A stretch of DNA of 64,000 nt. Origin: Actinomadura syzygii (GTDB lineage: Bacteria; Actinomycetota; Actinomycetes; Streptosporangiales; Streptosporangiaceae). Position numbers and translations under genes: made by a program. Each line of letters begins with the position of its first letter. Within the stretch, counting starts at the first letter, position 1. Location of the stretch: the NCBI RefSeq assembly GCF_008085905.1, contig NZ_VSFF01000018.1, positions 62,001 through 126,000 on the forward strand, read 5' to 3'. Below the pieces are notes generated by a model, which saw only the letters and a program-made list of their open reading frames with translations, did not search any database and was not told the DNA's origin. Shown here one piece after another: positions 42,581 to 51,635 of this stretch.

Positions 42581-44790
42581 TCCCCGACTTCAGCGAGATC
42601 GACCTCGGGACGGCGCCCCCCGCCGACGAGGCCGCCAAGCGCTGGCGCGCCGCCGTCGCCGACGCCACCGGCGCCGAGCCCGAGGCCCAGGTCTGGGACA
42701 CCCCGGAGGGCATCGGCGTCAAGCCCCTCTACACCGGCGACGACCTGGCCGGGCTCGACTTCCTCGGCACCTACCCGGGCATCGCGCCGTTCCTGCGCGG
42801 CCCCTACCCGGCGATGTACGCGACCCAGCCGTGGACGATCCGGCAGTACGCCGGGTTCTCCACCGCCGAGGAGTCCAACGCCTTCTACCGGCGCAACCTC
42901 GCGGCCGGGCAGAAGGGCCTGTCCGTCGCGTTCGACCTCGCGACCCACCGCGGCTACGACTCCGACCACCCGCGCGTGTCCGGGGACGTCGGCATGGCGG
43001 GCGTCGCGATCGACTCCATCTACGACATGCGGCAGCTCTTCGACGGCATCCCGCTGGACCGGATGAGCGTGTCGATGACCATGAACGGCGCGGTGTTGCC
43101 CGTCCTCGCGCTCTACATCGCGGCGGCCGAGGAGCAGGGGGTGAAGCCGGAGGCCCTCGCGGGGACGATCCAGAACGACATCCTCAAGGAGTTCATGGTC
43201 CGCAACACCTACATCTACCCGCCGCAGCCGTCCATGCGGATCATCTCCGACATCTTCGCGTTCACCTCGCGGCGGATGCCGAAGTACAACTCCATCTCGA
43301 TCTCCGGCTACCACATCCAGGAGGCGGGGGCGACCGCAGACCTGGAGCTGGCCTACACGCTCGCCGACGGCGTCGAGTACATCCGCGCCGGGCGCGACGC
43401 GGGCCTGGACGTCGACGCGTTCGCCCCCCGCCTGTCGTTCTTCTGGGCCATCGGCATGAACTTCTTCATGGAGGTCGCGAAGCTCCGTGCGGCCCGCCTG
43501 CTCTGGGCGAAGCTCGTGAAGACGTTCGACCCGCGGAACCCGAAGTCGCTGTCGCTGCGGACGCACTCGCAGACGTCCGGCTGGTCCCTCACGGCGCAGG
43601 ACGTCTACAACAACGTCGCCCGCACCTGCGTCGAGGCCATGGCCGCCACGCAGGGGCACACGCAGTCCCTGCACACCAACGCGCTGGACGAGGCCCTCGC
43701 CCTCCCGACCGACTTCTCCGCCCGCATCGCCCGCAACACCCAGCTGCTCCTGCAGCAGGAGTCCGGGACGACCCGCGCCATCGACCCGTGGGGCGGCAGC
43801 GCCTACGTCGAGCGGCTCACCTACGACCTCGCCCGCCGCGCCTGGGGCCACATCACCGAGGTCGAGCGCGCGGGCGGGATGGCGAAGGCGATCGACGAGG
43901 GGCTGCCGAAGCTGCGCATCGAGGAGGCGGCGGCCCGCACCCAGGCCCGCATCGACTCCGGACGGCAGCCGGTCATCGGCGTCAACAAGTACCGTCCGGA
44001 CGCCGAGCAGGAGATCGACGTCCTGAAGGTGGACAACGCGTCCGTCCGCGCGCAGCAGATCGACAAGCTGCGCCGCCTGCGGGACGAGCGCGACGAGCCC
44101 GTGACGCAGGCCGCGCTGGACGCCCTCACCCGCGCCGCCGAGGCCGCCGAGAGCGGTGACCGCGCCCCCGGCCTGGAGCAGAACCTCCTCGCCCTCGCCA
44201 TCGACGCCGCCCGCGCCATGGCCACCGTCGGCGAGATCTCCGGCGCGCTGGAGAAGGCGTACGGGCGGCACGCCGCGCAGATCCGTACGATCTCCGGTGT
44301 GTACCGGGAGGAAGCCGGTCAGGTGACCGACATCGAGAGGGCCCGCGCCGCGACCGCCGCGTTCGAGGAGGCGGAGGGGCGGCGCCCGCGCATCCTCGTC
44401 GCGAAGATGGGGCAGGACGGCCACGACCGGGGCCAGAAGGTGATCGCGACCGGGTTCGCCGACCTCGGCTTCGACGTCGACGTGGGCCCGCTGTTCCAGA
44501 CCCCCGCCGAGGTCGCCCGCCAGGCCGTCGAGGCCGACGTGCACGTCGTCGGCGTCAACTCGCTCGCCGCCGGGCACCTCACGCTGGTGCCCGCGCTGCG
44601 CGCCGAGCTCGCCGCGCTGGGCCGGGAGGACATCATGATCGTCGTCGGCGGGGTCATCCCGCCCGGGGACTTCGCCGAGCTGCGCGCCGCCGGCGCCGCC
44701 GCGATCTTCGGGCCCGGCACCGTCCTCGCGGACGCCGCGCTCGGCCTGCTCGCCGAGCTGGCCGCGCGGCTGGGCCACGCAGAGCGGTGA
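42577..44790 (+). CDS. mutB: methylmalonyl-CoA mutase large (catalytic) subunit
   Basis: 737 residues. The substrate barrel is highly conserved (Y-A-G-F-S-T-A-E-E-S-N, F-D-L-A-T-H-R-G-Y-D-S-D, the P-K-Y-N-S-I-S-I-S-G-Y-H segment and R-T-H-S-Q-T-S-G-W-S-L). The C-terminal B12 domain has the cobalt ligand motif G-Q-D-G-H-D-R-G-Q-K. It forms the active dimer with MutA and overlaps its stop by four bases. Its own stop overlaps the GTG of the following GTPase gene. Confidence 0.97.
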   Translation: MIPDFSEIDLGTAPPADEAAKRWRAAVADATGAEPEAQVWDTPEGIGVKPLYTGDDLAGLDFLGTYPGIAPFLRGPYPAMYATQPWTIRQYAGFSTAEESNAFYRRNLAAGQKGLSVAFDLATHRGYDSDHPRVSGDVGMAGVAIDSIYDMRQLFDGIPLDRMSVSMTMNGAVLPVLALYIAAAEEQGVKPEALAGTIQNDILKEFMVRNTYIYPPQPSMRIISDIFAFTSRRMPKYNSISISGYHIQEAGATADLELAYTLADGVEYIRAGRDAGLDVDAFAPRLSFFWAIGMNFFMEVAKLRAARLLWAKLVKTFDPRNPKSLSLRTHSQTSGWSLTAQDVYNNVARTCVEAMAATQGHTQSLHTNALDEALALPTDFSARIARNTQLLLQQESGTTRAIDPWGGSAYVERLTYDLARRAWGHITEVERAGGMAKAIDEGLPKLRIEEAAARTQARIDSGRQPVIGVNKYRPDAEQEIDVLKVDNASVRAQQIDKLRRLRDERDEPVTQAALDALTRAAEAAESGDRAPGLEQNLLALAIDAARAMATVGEISGALEKAYGRHAAQIRTISGVYREEAGQVTDIERARAATAAFEEAEGRRPRILVAKMGQDGHDRGQKVIATGFADLGFDVDVGPLFQTPAEVARQAVEADVHVVGVNSLAAGHLTLVPALRAELAALGREDIMIVVGGVIPPGDFAELRAAGAAAIFGPGTVLADAALGLLAELAARLGHAER

Positions 44791-45770
44791 ACCCCGGCCT
44801 GGACGAGTACGCGGCCGGGGTCCTGGACGGGTCCCGGGCCTGGATCGCGCGCGCGATCACGCTCGTCGAGTCGACCAGGGCCGACCACCGGGAGCTGGCG
44901 CAGAAGCTGCTCGTCGAGCTGACCCCGCACGCCGGGGACGCGCGACGCGTCGGCGTCACCGGCGTCCCCGGCGTCGGCAAGTCGACGTTCATCGACGCGC
45001 TCGGCACCCGCCTCGCCGGGAACGGGCACAAGGTCGCGGTGCTCGCCGTCGACCCGTCCTCGACCCGGACGGGCGGCAGCATCCTCGGCGACAAGACCCG
45101 GATGCACCGCCTCGCCGCCGACCCGGACGCGTTCATCCGCCCCTCGCCCACGGCCGGGACGCTCGGCGGCGTCGCGAAGGCCACCCGCGAGGCGATGGTC
45201 GTCATGGAGGCGGCCGGGTACGACGTCGTCCTCGTCGAGACGGTCGGCGTCGGCCAGTCCGAGACGGCGGTCGCCGAGATGGTCGACACGTTCCTTTTCC
45301 TCACCCTCGCCCGCACCGGCGACCAGCTCCAGGGCATCAAGAAGGGCGTGCTGGAGCTGGCCGACGTCATCGCCGTGAACAAGGCGGACGGCGAGCACAA
45401 GCTGGAGGCCAAGCGGGCGGCGCGCGAGCTGTCCGGGGCGCTGCGGCTGCTGCGCGGCGACGCGCGCGGCCGGGAGGTGCCCGTCCTCACCTGCAGCGCC
45501 CTGGAGGGCGGCGGGCTGGAGGAGGTGTGGCGCCGGATCGCCGCGCACCACGACCGGCTCCGCGGCTCCGGCGAGCTGGACGCCCGGCGCCGCCGCCAGC
45601 AGGTCGGCTGGACGTGGGCGATGGTCCGCGAGCGGCTGCTCGCCGACCTGCGCGCCGACCCCGGCGTCCGGGAGCTCGCCCCCGAACTGGAGTCGGCGGT
45701 CGCGGACGGGACGCTCACCCCCGCGCTCGCCGCCGAGCGCATCCTGGCGGCGTTCGCGCGGCGCCGCTGA
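44787..45770 (+). CDS. meaB: MeaB/ArgK-type G-protein chaperone of methylmalonyl-CoA mutase
   Basis: A 327-residue SIMIBI-class GTPase. The P-loop is G-V-P-G-V-G-K-S-T, followed by A-V-D-P-S-S and V-E-T-V-G-V-G-Q-S-E, with base recognition N-K-A-D-G. MeaB protects and reloads the cofactor of methylmalonyl-CoA mutase. Its GTG at 44787 overlaps the mutB stop, so the three genes form a tightly coupled operon. Confidence 0.95.
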   Translation: MNPGLDEYAAGVLDGSRAWIARAITLVESTRADHRELAQKLLVELTPHAGDARRVGVTGVPGVGKSTFIDALGTRLAGNGHKVAVLAVDPSSTRTGGSILGDKTRMHRLAADPDAFIRPSPTAGTLGGVAKATREAMVVMEAAGYDVVLVETVGVGQSETAVAEMVDTFLFLTLARTGDQLQGIKKGVLELADVIAVNKADGEHKLEAKRAARELSGALRLLRGDARGREVPVLTCSALEGGGLEEVWRRIAAHHDRLRGSGELDARRRRQQVGWTWAMVRERLLADLRADPGVRELAPELESAVADGTLTPALAAERILAAFARRR

Positions 45771-45870
45771 GCCGGGTCCCGGCGCCCGAAACGGCGTCCG
45801 AAACCGGCCCGGCGGGCTGGCCGCTAAGTGGGGTTGTCCGGGGTCCCGGCGGCGCCGCGCCGGGATCAGG

Positions 45871-45876
45871 TACAAC
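45871..45876 (+). promoter_or_regulatory. -10 element of a leaderless promoter
   Basis: TACAAC lies six bases before the ATG at 45883. There is no ribosome binding site between them, so the acetyltransferase message is probably leaderless. Confidence 0.45.
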
Positions 45877-45882
45877 AGTCGG

Positions 45883-46866
45883 ATGGACGTCATCGCACTC
45901 GATGATCCAACGGACGCGCAGATCCGGGAGTGGCACGGCGTGCTCGCGGCCGTCCACGCCGCCGACCCGGGCGCGCAGCCCACGCCCGACCCGGACCTCA
46001 CGACCCGGCTCCTGCTCGGCGCGGAGCCGGGGTCGCGGCAGCGGTTGTGGGGGGTGGCCGACGGGGCCGGGCTGGCCGCCGTGGCCCTGCTGCGGCTGCC
46101 CGGCGAGCCCGGCCCGGAACGGCCCGGCGAGATCGACGTCCAGGTCCGTCCCGAGCTTCGCCGCCGGGGGCTCGGCGGGCGGCTGCTCGCCGCCGCCGCC
46201 GAGGGGCTGCGCGCCGACGGCCGCACCAGCGTTATCACGCAGGTCCTCGCGGGCACCCCGGCCGTCCCGTTCCTGGAGTCGCACGGCTTCGAGTGCGTCC
46301 TCACGCTGCGCGGCATGCTGCTGCGGCTGGACGACCTGCCCGCCGGGCGCGTCGCGCGGCTCCTCGCGGCCGGGCCCGCCGGGTACCGGCTCGTCCGCTG
46401 GCACGGCGTCGTCCCGGACGAGCACGCCGCCGCCCTCGCCCGCGCCAAGCACGCCATGGCCGACTTCGCCGAGTACGAGGGCACGCCGTGGGACGCGCAC
46501 CGCGTCCGGGAGACGGCGGAGATCGTCGCCAAGCGCGGCGACGACCTCTACACGGTCGCGGCGCTCGACGGCCCGGTGATCGCCGGGTTCACGGAGGTCG
46601 TCGTCCCGCACGACGCGACGGGACGGGCCGCGCAGTACGACACCGCCGTCGTCCCCGAGCACCGGGGGCGCCGCATCGGCATCTGGGTGAAGGCCGCGAT
46701 GCTGAGCTGGCTGGCGGAGGCGCGTCCCGAGGTCCGCGAGATCGAGACCGACAACGTCAGCGACAACGTCCACATGCTCGCCGTCAACGCCGAACTCGGC
46801 TTCCGGGTGGAGCGCGAGTCCGTCGAATACCAGGCGGCCGTCACCGATCTCCTCGCCCTCCGCTGA
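45883..46866 (+). CDS. tandem GNAT acetyltransferase
   Basis: A 327-residue protein with two GNAT folds. The first has V-Q-V-R-P-E-L-R-R-R-G-L-G-G-R-L-L (about 86-102). The second has A-V-V-P-E-H-R-G-R-R-I-G-I-W-V-K-A (about 255-270), followed by I-E-T-D-N-V-S-D-N-V-H-M-L-A-V-N. This resembles actinobacterial double-GNAT enzymes, of which mycothiol synthase is one example. I do not assign MshD because key context is missing. Confidence 0.82.
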   Translation: MDVIALDDPTDAQIREWHGVLAAVHAADPGAQPTPDPDLTTRLLLGAEPGSRQRLWGVADGAGLAAVALLRLPGEPGPERPGEIDVQVRPELRRRGLGGRLLAAAAEGLRADGRTSVITQVLAGTPAVPFLESHGFECVLTLRGMLLRLDDLPAGRVARLLAAGPAGYRLVRWHGVVPDEHAAALARAKHAMADFAEYEGTPWDAHRVRETAEIVAKRGDDLYTVAALDGPVIAGFTEVVVPHDATGRAAQYDTAVVPEHRGRRIGIWVKAAMLSWLAEARPEVREIETDNVSDNVHMLAVNAELGFRVERESVEYQAAVTDLLALR

Positions 46867-46947
46867 CCCTCCGGCGGCCGCTCCGCCGATTGCGTCCGCG
46901 CGAAAATGTGGTTGCCCGCCGTACCGCCGCGTCGGCACTCTTATGGA

Positions 46948-46972
46948 GGCTTCCGGGAAATGCCCGGAGGCC
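46948..46972. promoter_or_regulatory. 10-bp inverted repeat upstream of the tRNA-like gene
   Basis: GGCTTCCGGG and CCCGGAGGCC form a 10-bp stem (one G-U) with a 5-base loop, 82 bp after the acetyltransferase stop. A GATAAT -10 hexamer follows at 46974-46979, twelve bases before the tRNA-like sequence. The repeat may end the upstream gene, or act as an operator because it fills the -35 to -10 spacer. Confidence 0.45.
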
Positions 46973-46990
46973 GGATAATTGCCGAAGCAT

Positions 46991-47061
46991 TTCCCTGTCG
47001 TTCAACGGTTGAGCGCCGCATCGTTATTGCGGATATCCAGGTTCGAATCCTGGCGGGGGAG
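46991..47061 (+). tRNA. divergent tRNA-Asn(GUU)-like gene
   Basis: 71 nt folding into a complete cloverleaf. The acceptor TTCCCTG pairs with CGGGGGA (seven pairs, two of them G-U). The D stem is GTTC/GAGC with loop AACGGTT. The anticodon stem is CCGCA/TGCGG with loop TCGTTAT, so anticodon GTT. The variable loop is ATAT. The T stem is CCAGG/CCTGG with loop TTCGAAT, and discriminator G73 fits Asn. No CCA is encoded. It is unusual in having C33 instead of the near-universal U33, a short D loop and G-U-rich acceptor. It may be a specialised or degenerate tRNA rather than the main tRNA-Asn. Confidence 0.65.
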
Positions 47062-47082
47062 CCGCGGGACGGAGGTGGAGCG

Positions 47083-47520
47083 GTGAACGTGCTCGTCCTG
47101 AACGCGTCGTACGAGCCCTTGCAGCGGGTCGACCTGCAGCACGCCATCCGCATGCTGGTCCGCGAGGTCGCGGTCGTCGAGGAGGCGGAGGAGGGCCGTA
47201 CCTTCGGCCGCTTCCCGGTGCCGCGTGTCCTGCGCCTCGTCCGCTATGTCGCGATGCGCTGGCGGCACGGGCGGCGTCCGCCCTGGAGCAAGCGCGGCGT
47301 GTACCTGCGCGACCGGGGCCTGTGCTGCTACTGCGGACGGCGCGGCAACACGATCGACCACGTCCACCCGCAGTCCCGCGGCGGCCTCGACACCTGGGAG
47401 AACACCGTCCTGGCGTGTGGGAAGTGCAACAACCGCAAGGGCGACCGGACGATCGCCGAGGCCGGTCTGAGGCTCCTGTCGGGGCCGCGCGTCCCGCGCT
47501 GGGACGAACTCGTCGGCTGA
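47083..47520 (+). CDS. HNH endonuclease-family protein
   Basis: A 145-residue protein with an HNH fold. C-C-Y-C-G-R-R and L-A-C-G-K-C-N-N-R-K form the zinc knuckle, and T-I-D-H-V-H-P-Q-S-R-G-G holds the catalytic His. It starts M-N-V-L-V-L-N-A-S-Y-E-P-L. This is a widely conserved actinobacterial HNH protein whose role (DNA repair or restriction of foreign DNA) is not established. GTG 47083 has GGAGG 7 nt upstream and begins only 21 bp after the tRNA-like gene, so the two probably share a transcript. Confidence 0.88.
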   Translation: MNVLVLNASYEPLQRVDLQHAIRMLVREVAVVEEAEEGRTFGRFPVPRVLRLVRYVAMRWRHGRRPPWSKRGVYLRDRGLCCYCGRRGNTIDHVHPQSRGGLDTWENTVLACGKCNNRKGDRTIAEAGLRLLSGPRVPRWDELVG

Positions 47521-47546
47521 CGCGGGAACACCGGCGCTCGGAGCCC

Positions 47547-47579
47547 GGGGGCCGTGCCGCGACATGCGGCGCGGCCCCC
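47547..47579 (+). terminator. strong intrinsic terminator-like hairpin after the HNH gene
   Basis: A 14-bp stem (GGGGGCCGTGCCGC with GCGGCGCGGCCCCC, one G-U) and a five-base loop GACAT, 26 bp after the HNH stop codon. It should separate the tRNA-HNH unit from the next gene. Confidence 0.7.
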
Positions 47580-47693
47580 TCGGCGTCCGGTGACCTTGCG
47601 GTAACTCTATGTGTTTTTCGAAGCATCTGAGGCGAAATGGGCGATTGTGGTAGCGTGCCGCCAATCTTGAGCTTTGTTATCTAGGAGAGATCT

Positions 47694-48707
47694 GTGGCGG
47701 CGCTCGATCCCCTCGGCAGGCCGACCCGCTCCGGCGGGCGCAGGACGGCGCGGCGGCTCGCGGCGCTCGTCCTCGTGGCGGGCGTCTCGGCGGCGCTGCC
47801 GCCGGCGGCCGGCAGCGCCGCGGGCCTCCCGCAGAAACCGAAGGACCTCAAGAAGGAGTACGCCGAACTCCAGAAGCGCGCGGACAAGCTGTCGAAGGAG
47901 TACCGGGGCGAGCTGATCTCGCTCGACGAGGCGAAGAAGGCCGCCGAGCGCGCGGGCCTCGACGCCGCCCGCGCCGGGCGCGACTACGACGCCGCCCGCG
48001 CCGACGTGGCCCGGCTCGCGGCCGGCACGTACATGAACGGGCGGCTCGACGTCGTCCCGATGATCTCCGCCGCCGAGCCGGGCGCCGCCGTCCACGACGC
48101 CGCCGTCATCGAGCACATCAGCCTCAACAACGGGCGGCGCGTCCAGAACCTGCGGGCCATGCAGACGAAGGCGACGCAGTCCCAGGACACGGCCCGCAAG
48201 AAGATCGACGCGGTGAAGAAGGAGATCGACGACCTGGAGGGCCAGCGCGCCCGGGTCAAGAAGCTCCTCGCCAAGTACAAGCCCGAAGCGACGCAGGGCC
48301 CCGCCGGAGGCGGACGCCCGGACGGCGTCAGCGGCACGAAGTCGCCCATCGTCGGCAACTCGATGACCGCGCGGATGCGGACCGCCCTGCTGGAGATCGA
48401 CGGCAAGTTCGGGCCGTTCCCTACCATCGGCTGCTCGCGTCCCGGCGACCCGCAGGACCACGGCTCCGGCACGGCCTGCGACTTCATGGAGAGCACCGGC
48501 GGCAAGATGCCGAGCGCCTCCGCCCAGGCCCACGGCGACCGCGTCGCCCAGTTCGTGATCGACAACGCGTCCCGGCTCGGCATCAAGTACGTCATCTGGA
48601 AGCAGCGCATCTACGACATGCGCGGCAGCGGCGGCTGGCGCGCCATGGAGGACCGGGGCAGCGTCACCCAGAACCACTTCGACCACGTCCACGTCTCCGT
48701 GCTCTAA
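47694..48707 (+). CDS. secreted coiled-coil protein with VldE/ARB-07466-like C-terminal domain
   Basis: 337 residues. An N-terminal signal peptide (R-R-T-A-R-R-L-A-A-L-V-L-V-A-G-V, cleavage near A-G-S-A-A) is followed by a long, charged coiled-coil (about 45-205) like the N-terminal part of RipC/PcsB-type cell-wall hydrolase partners. The C-terminal 115 residues (I-G-C-S-R-P-G-D-P-Q-D-H-G-S-G-T-A-C-D-F-M ... Q-N-H-F-D-H-V-H-V) match the actinobacterial domain often fused to such coils. The His/Asp pattern resembles metal-dependent peptidases, but catalysis is unproven. GTG 47694 has AGGAGAGA upstream. Confidence 0.8.
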   Translation: MAALDPLGRPTRSGGRRTARRLAALVLVAGVSAALPPAAGSAAGLPQKPKDLKKEYAELQKRADKLSKEYRGELISLDEAKKAAERAGLDAARAGRDYDAARADVARLAAGTYMNGRLDVVPMISAAEPGAAVHDAAVIEHISLNNGRRVQNLRAMQTKATQSQDTARKKIDAVKKEIDDLEGQRARVKKLLAKYKPEATQGPAGGGRPDGVSGTKSPIVGNSMTARMRTALLEIDGKFGPFPTIGCSRPGDPQDHGSGTACDFMESTGGKMPSASAQAHGDRVAQFVIDNASRLGIKYVIWKQRIYDMRGSGGWRAMEDRGSVTQNHFDHVHVSVL

Positions 48708-48735
48708 CCCACCCGGCCGAGACCGTGAGCGTGCC

Positions 48736-49791
48736 TTACGGGGTGTCGAGGGGGATCACGGTGTGTTCCTCGGCGGAGCGGGCGGCGGCGTCGATGACCT
48801 CCAGGCCGATGATCGCGTCGGCGAGGGTGACCGGTGGGGGAGCGGCCTCGGTGAGGGTGCGGGCGACGGCCGCGTAGAACTCCTGGTAGGCGCCTGGCAA
48901 GGTGGGCTCGGGACGTTCGTCGCCGGGCGTCCCGACTACGCCGGAGGCGTCCGGGGGTGCGATTCCGTAGCCCGGTTCCTTTGGGGTTAGGCCCGCGCGG
49001 AGTTGCTCTTCCTGCACGTCCATGCCGGACACCGTGTACGCCGCGCGGCTCCCGAGCACCCGGAACCTCGGGCCGAGGCGCGCGGCGGTCGCGCTCATCC
49101 ACAGGTGCGAGCGGACGCCGCCCGGGTGCGTCAGGGAGAGGAAGACGTCGTCGGGGGTCGCCGCGCCCGGACGCCGCGCGTCGATCTCCGCGTAGACCTC
49201 CGCCGGACGTCCGAACAGCGCGACCGCCTGGTCGATCAGATGGGAGCCGAGGTCGAACAGGATGCCGCCCGCCTCGCGCGGGTCGGTGCTCTCCTTCCAG
49301 CCGGGCCGCACCTCCGGCCGCCACCGCTCGAACCGCGACTCGAACCGAAGGACGTCCCCGAGCGCGCCATCGTCGATCAGCCGCCGCGCCGTCTGGAAGT
49401 CGCCGTCGAAGCGCCGGTTGTGGAACGGGAACACCGGCAGCCCTCGGACGGCGCTCAGCGCGGCGAGCGAGCGGGCGTCCGCGACCGAGGCCGCGACCGG
49501 CTTGTCCACGACGACCGGGACGCCGGACGTCAGCGCCGCCCGCGCGAGCGGCACGTGCTGCCGGTTCGGCGCGCTGACCACCACCAGGTCGTAGCCGCCG
49601 GGAGCGCTCCACAGCCGGTCGGCGCTCTCCACGACCTCCGCGTCCGGGTACCGCTCCCGCACCGCGCGCCGCCGCTCCGGCGCGCCGGTGACGACCGCCG
49701 CGAGCCGCATCCCGGCCACGGACGAGATCAGCGGCGCGTGGAACAGCGAGCCGCCGGTGCCGTAGCCGATCAGTGCGACACGCAGGTCCAT
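48736..49791 (-). CDS. Gfo/Idh/MocA-family oxidoreductase
   Basis: A 351-residue NAD(P)-dependent dehydrogenase. The Rossmann motif is V-A-L-I-G-Y-G-T-G-G-S at the N-terminus, followed by V-V-S-A-P-N-R-Q-H and the catalytic E-K-P equivalent V-V-D-K-P-V-A. G-G-I-L-F-D-L-G-S-H-L-I-D-Q-A shows the second-domain hallmark. It probably oxidises a sugar or inositol derivative; the substrate is unknown. Convergent with the secreted protein gene. ATG 49791. Confidence 0.88.
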   Translation of the reverse strand: MDLRVALIGYGTGGSLFHAPLISSVAGMRLAAVVTGAPERRRAVRERYPDAEVVESADRLWSAPGGYDLVVVSAPNRQHVPLARAALTSGVPVVVDKPVAASVADARSLAALSAVRGLPVFPFHNRRFDGDFQTARRLIDDGALGDVLRFESRFERWRPEVRPGWKESTDPREAGGILFDLGSHLIDQAVALFGRPAEVYAEIDARRPGAATPDDVFLSLTHPGGVRSHLWMSATAARLGPRFRVLGSRAAYTVSGMDVQEEQLRAGLTPKEPGYGIAPPDASGVVGTPGDERPEPTLPGAYQEFYAAVARTLTEAAPPPVTLADAIIGLEVIDAAARSAEEHTVIPLDTP

Positions 49792-49920
49792 GTGACGATC
49801 ATGTCCGATGGCGGGACGGCGGCCGGGAGGCGGGGTCCCGTCCGCGACCGGCCGGGCCGCGGGCACCGTCGCCGGGGCGGCATATTCTTCGGAGGGAGAT
49901 CGCGGAAAGAGGGGGAGCCG

Positions 49921-51570
49921 GTGCCGAAGCCAGTGCTGCTGACCGTCGACGACGACCCGGGCGTGTCCCGGGCCGTGGCGCGGGACCTGCGCCGCCGGTA
50001 CGCCGAGTCGTACCGGGTGGTGCGCGCCGAGTCCGGCCCCCAGGCCCTGGACGCGCTGCGCGAGCTGCGGCTGCGCGGCGAGGACACCGCCGTCATGGTC
50101 GCCGACCACCGGATGCCCGAGATGACCGGCGTGGAGTTCCTCGAACGGGCGATGGACCTGTTCCCGTACGCGCGGCGCGTCCTGCTCACCGCCTACGCCG
50201 ACACCGACGCCGCGATCCGCGCGATCAACGACGTCGACCTCGACCACTACCTGCTGAAGCCGTGGGACCCGCCGGAGGAGAAGTTCTACCCGGTGATCGA
50301 CGAGCAGCTCGACGCGTGGGCGCGCACCGAGCGGCACCAGCGGGGTGAGGCGCTGCGGGTCGTCGGGCACCGCTGGTCGGCGCGCTGCTACGAGGTCCGC
50401 GACTTCCTCGCCCGCCACCAGGTCCCCTACACGTGGCTGATGGACGACGACCCCGAGGGCGCGGAGCTGGTCGAGGCGGCCGACCGTCCGGAGCTGCCGC
50501 TGATCGTCCGGTCCGACGGGACGACGCTGTCCGCGCCGTCCGACGCGGCGCTGGCGTCCGCGATCGGGCTGCCGAGCACGCCGTCCACCGGGTTCTACGA
50601 CCTGATCGTCGTGGGCGGCGGGCCGTCCGGGCTGGGCGCGGCCGTGTACGGGGCGTCCGAGGGGCTGCGGACGGTCGTCGTGGAGCGGCGCGCCCTCGGC
50701 GGGCAGGCCGGGCAGAGCTCCCGCATCGAGAACTACCTCGGCTTCCCGGACGGGGTGTCCGGCGCGCAGCTCGCCGACCGGGCCCGCCGCCAGGCCGACC
50801 GGTTCGGCGCCGAGCTGCTCCAGGCCGGGGAGGTCACGGCGCTGGAGGCGCGCGGCACGGCCCGCGTCGCCCGGCTGTCGGACGGCACGGAGATCGCCGC
50901 GCACGCCGTCATCCTCGCGACCGGCGTGTCCTACCGGCGGCTCAACGCCGAGGGCGTGGACGACTTCGTCGGACGGGGCGTCTTCTACGGCGCGGCGCTC
51001 ACCGAGGCCCCGTCCTGCGCGGACGAGGAGGTCGCGGTCGTCGGCGGCGCGAACTCCGCCGGGCAGGCCGCCGTCCACCTCGCCAGGTACGCGAAGACGG
51101 TGCACCTGATCGTCCGGGCGGACGGCCTGGAGCGGTCGATGTCGCACTACCTGATCGAGCAGATCGCCGCGACGCCGAACATCGAGGTCCACACCGGCAA
51201 GACGGTGTGCGCGGCGGAGGGCGCCGACCGGCTGGAGCGGCTCACGTTCGCGTGGGCGGGCGGCAAGAAGACGATCGACGCGCACTGGCTGTTCGTGTTC
51301 ATCGGAGCGGAGCCGGGCACCGGCTGGCTCGACGGCCTTGTCGAGCGCGACCCGCTCGGCTACGTGGTGACGGGCCCGGACCTCGTCGCCGGGGGCCGCC
51401 GCCCGGCGGGCTGGCCGCTCGCCCGCCAGCCGTACCACCTGGAGACGAGCGTCCCGGGCGTGTTCGCGGCGGGCGACGTCCGGGCGCAGTCGATGAAGCG
51501 CGTCGCGTCCGCGGTGGGCGACGGCGCGATGGCGGTGGCCCTGGTTCACCGCTATCTGGAGCAGGCATGA
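49921..51570 (+). CDS. response regulator-thioredoxin reductase-like fusion
   Basis: 549 residues. A receiver domain (L-T-V-D-D-D-P, phospho-acceptor Asp 62 in V-A-D-H-R-M-P, conserved L-T-A-Y and L-K-P-W) is followed by a glutaredoxin-like segment (about 140-215). The remainder is an FAD/NAD(P) oxidoreductase like thioredoxin reductase (V-V-G-G-G-P-S-G-L-G-A-A, A-V-V-G-G-A-N-S-A-G-Q-A-A, G-V-F-A-A-G-D-V-R). The CxxC redox pair of true thioredoxin reductases is absent; G-A-A-L-T-E-A-P-S-C stands there. GTG 49921 follows AGGGGGAG. The next gene is its probable kinase. Confidence 0.88.
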   Translation: MPKPVLLTVDDDPGVSRAVARDLRRRYAESYRVVRAESGPQALDALRELRLRGEDTAVMVADHRMPEMTGVEFLERAMDLFPYARRVLLTAYADTDAAIRAINDVDLDHYLLKPWDPPEEKFYPVIDEQLDAWARTERHQRGEALRVVGHRWSARCYEVRDFLARHQVPYTWLMDDDPEGAELVEAADRPELPLIVRSDGTTLSAPSDAALASAIGLPSTPSTGFYDLIVVGGGPSGLGAAVYGASEGLRTVVVERRALGGQAGQSSRIENYLGFPDGVSGAQLADRARRQADRFGAELLQAGEVTALEARGTARVARLSDGTEIAAHAVILATGVSYRRLNAEGVDDFVGRGVFYGAALTEAPSCADEEVAVVGGANSAGQAAVHLARYAKTVHLIVRADGLERSMSHYLIEQIAATPNIEVHTGKTVCAAEGADRLERLTFAWAGGKKTIDAHWLFVFIGAEPGTGWLDGLVERDPLGYVVTGPDLVAGGRRPAGWPLARQPYHLETSVPGVFAAGDVRAQSMKRVASAVGDGAMAVALVHRYLEQA

Positions 51571-51635
51571 GCGCGAGCGAACCGGGGGGTGTGGGGGGTC
51601 GACCTCCCACAGGAAGCAGGCATGAGGGGGCGGGT

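Noticed and set aside
45883..46866. Assignment as mycothiol synthase (mshD)
   Set aside because: Two GNAT domains and length fit, but this is a large family and no MshD-specific motif or neighbour is visible.
46990..47062. Alternative tRNA fold starting one base later with acceptor TCCCTGT
   Set aside because: That register leaves two mismatched acceptor pairs and misplaces U8; starting at 46991 pairs all seven positions.
49921..51570. Annotation as plain thioredoxin reductase (trxB)
   Set aside because: The N-terminal receiver domain and the missing CxxC pair make a normal thioredoxin reductase role unlikely.
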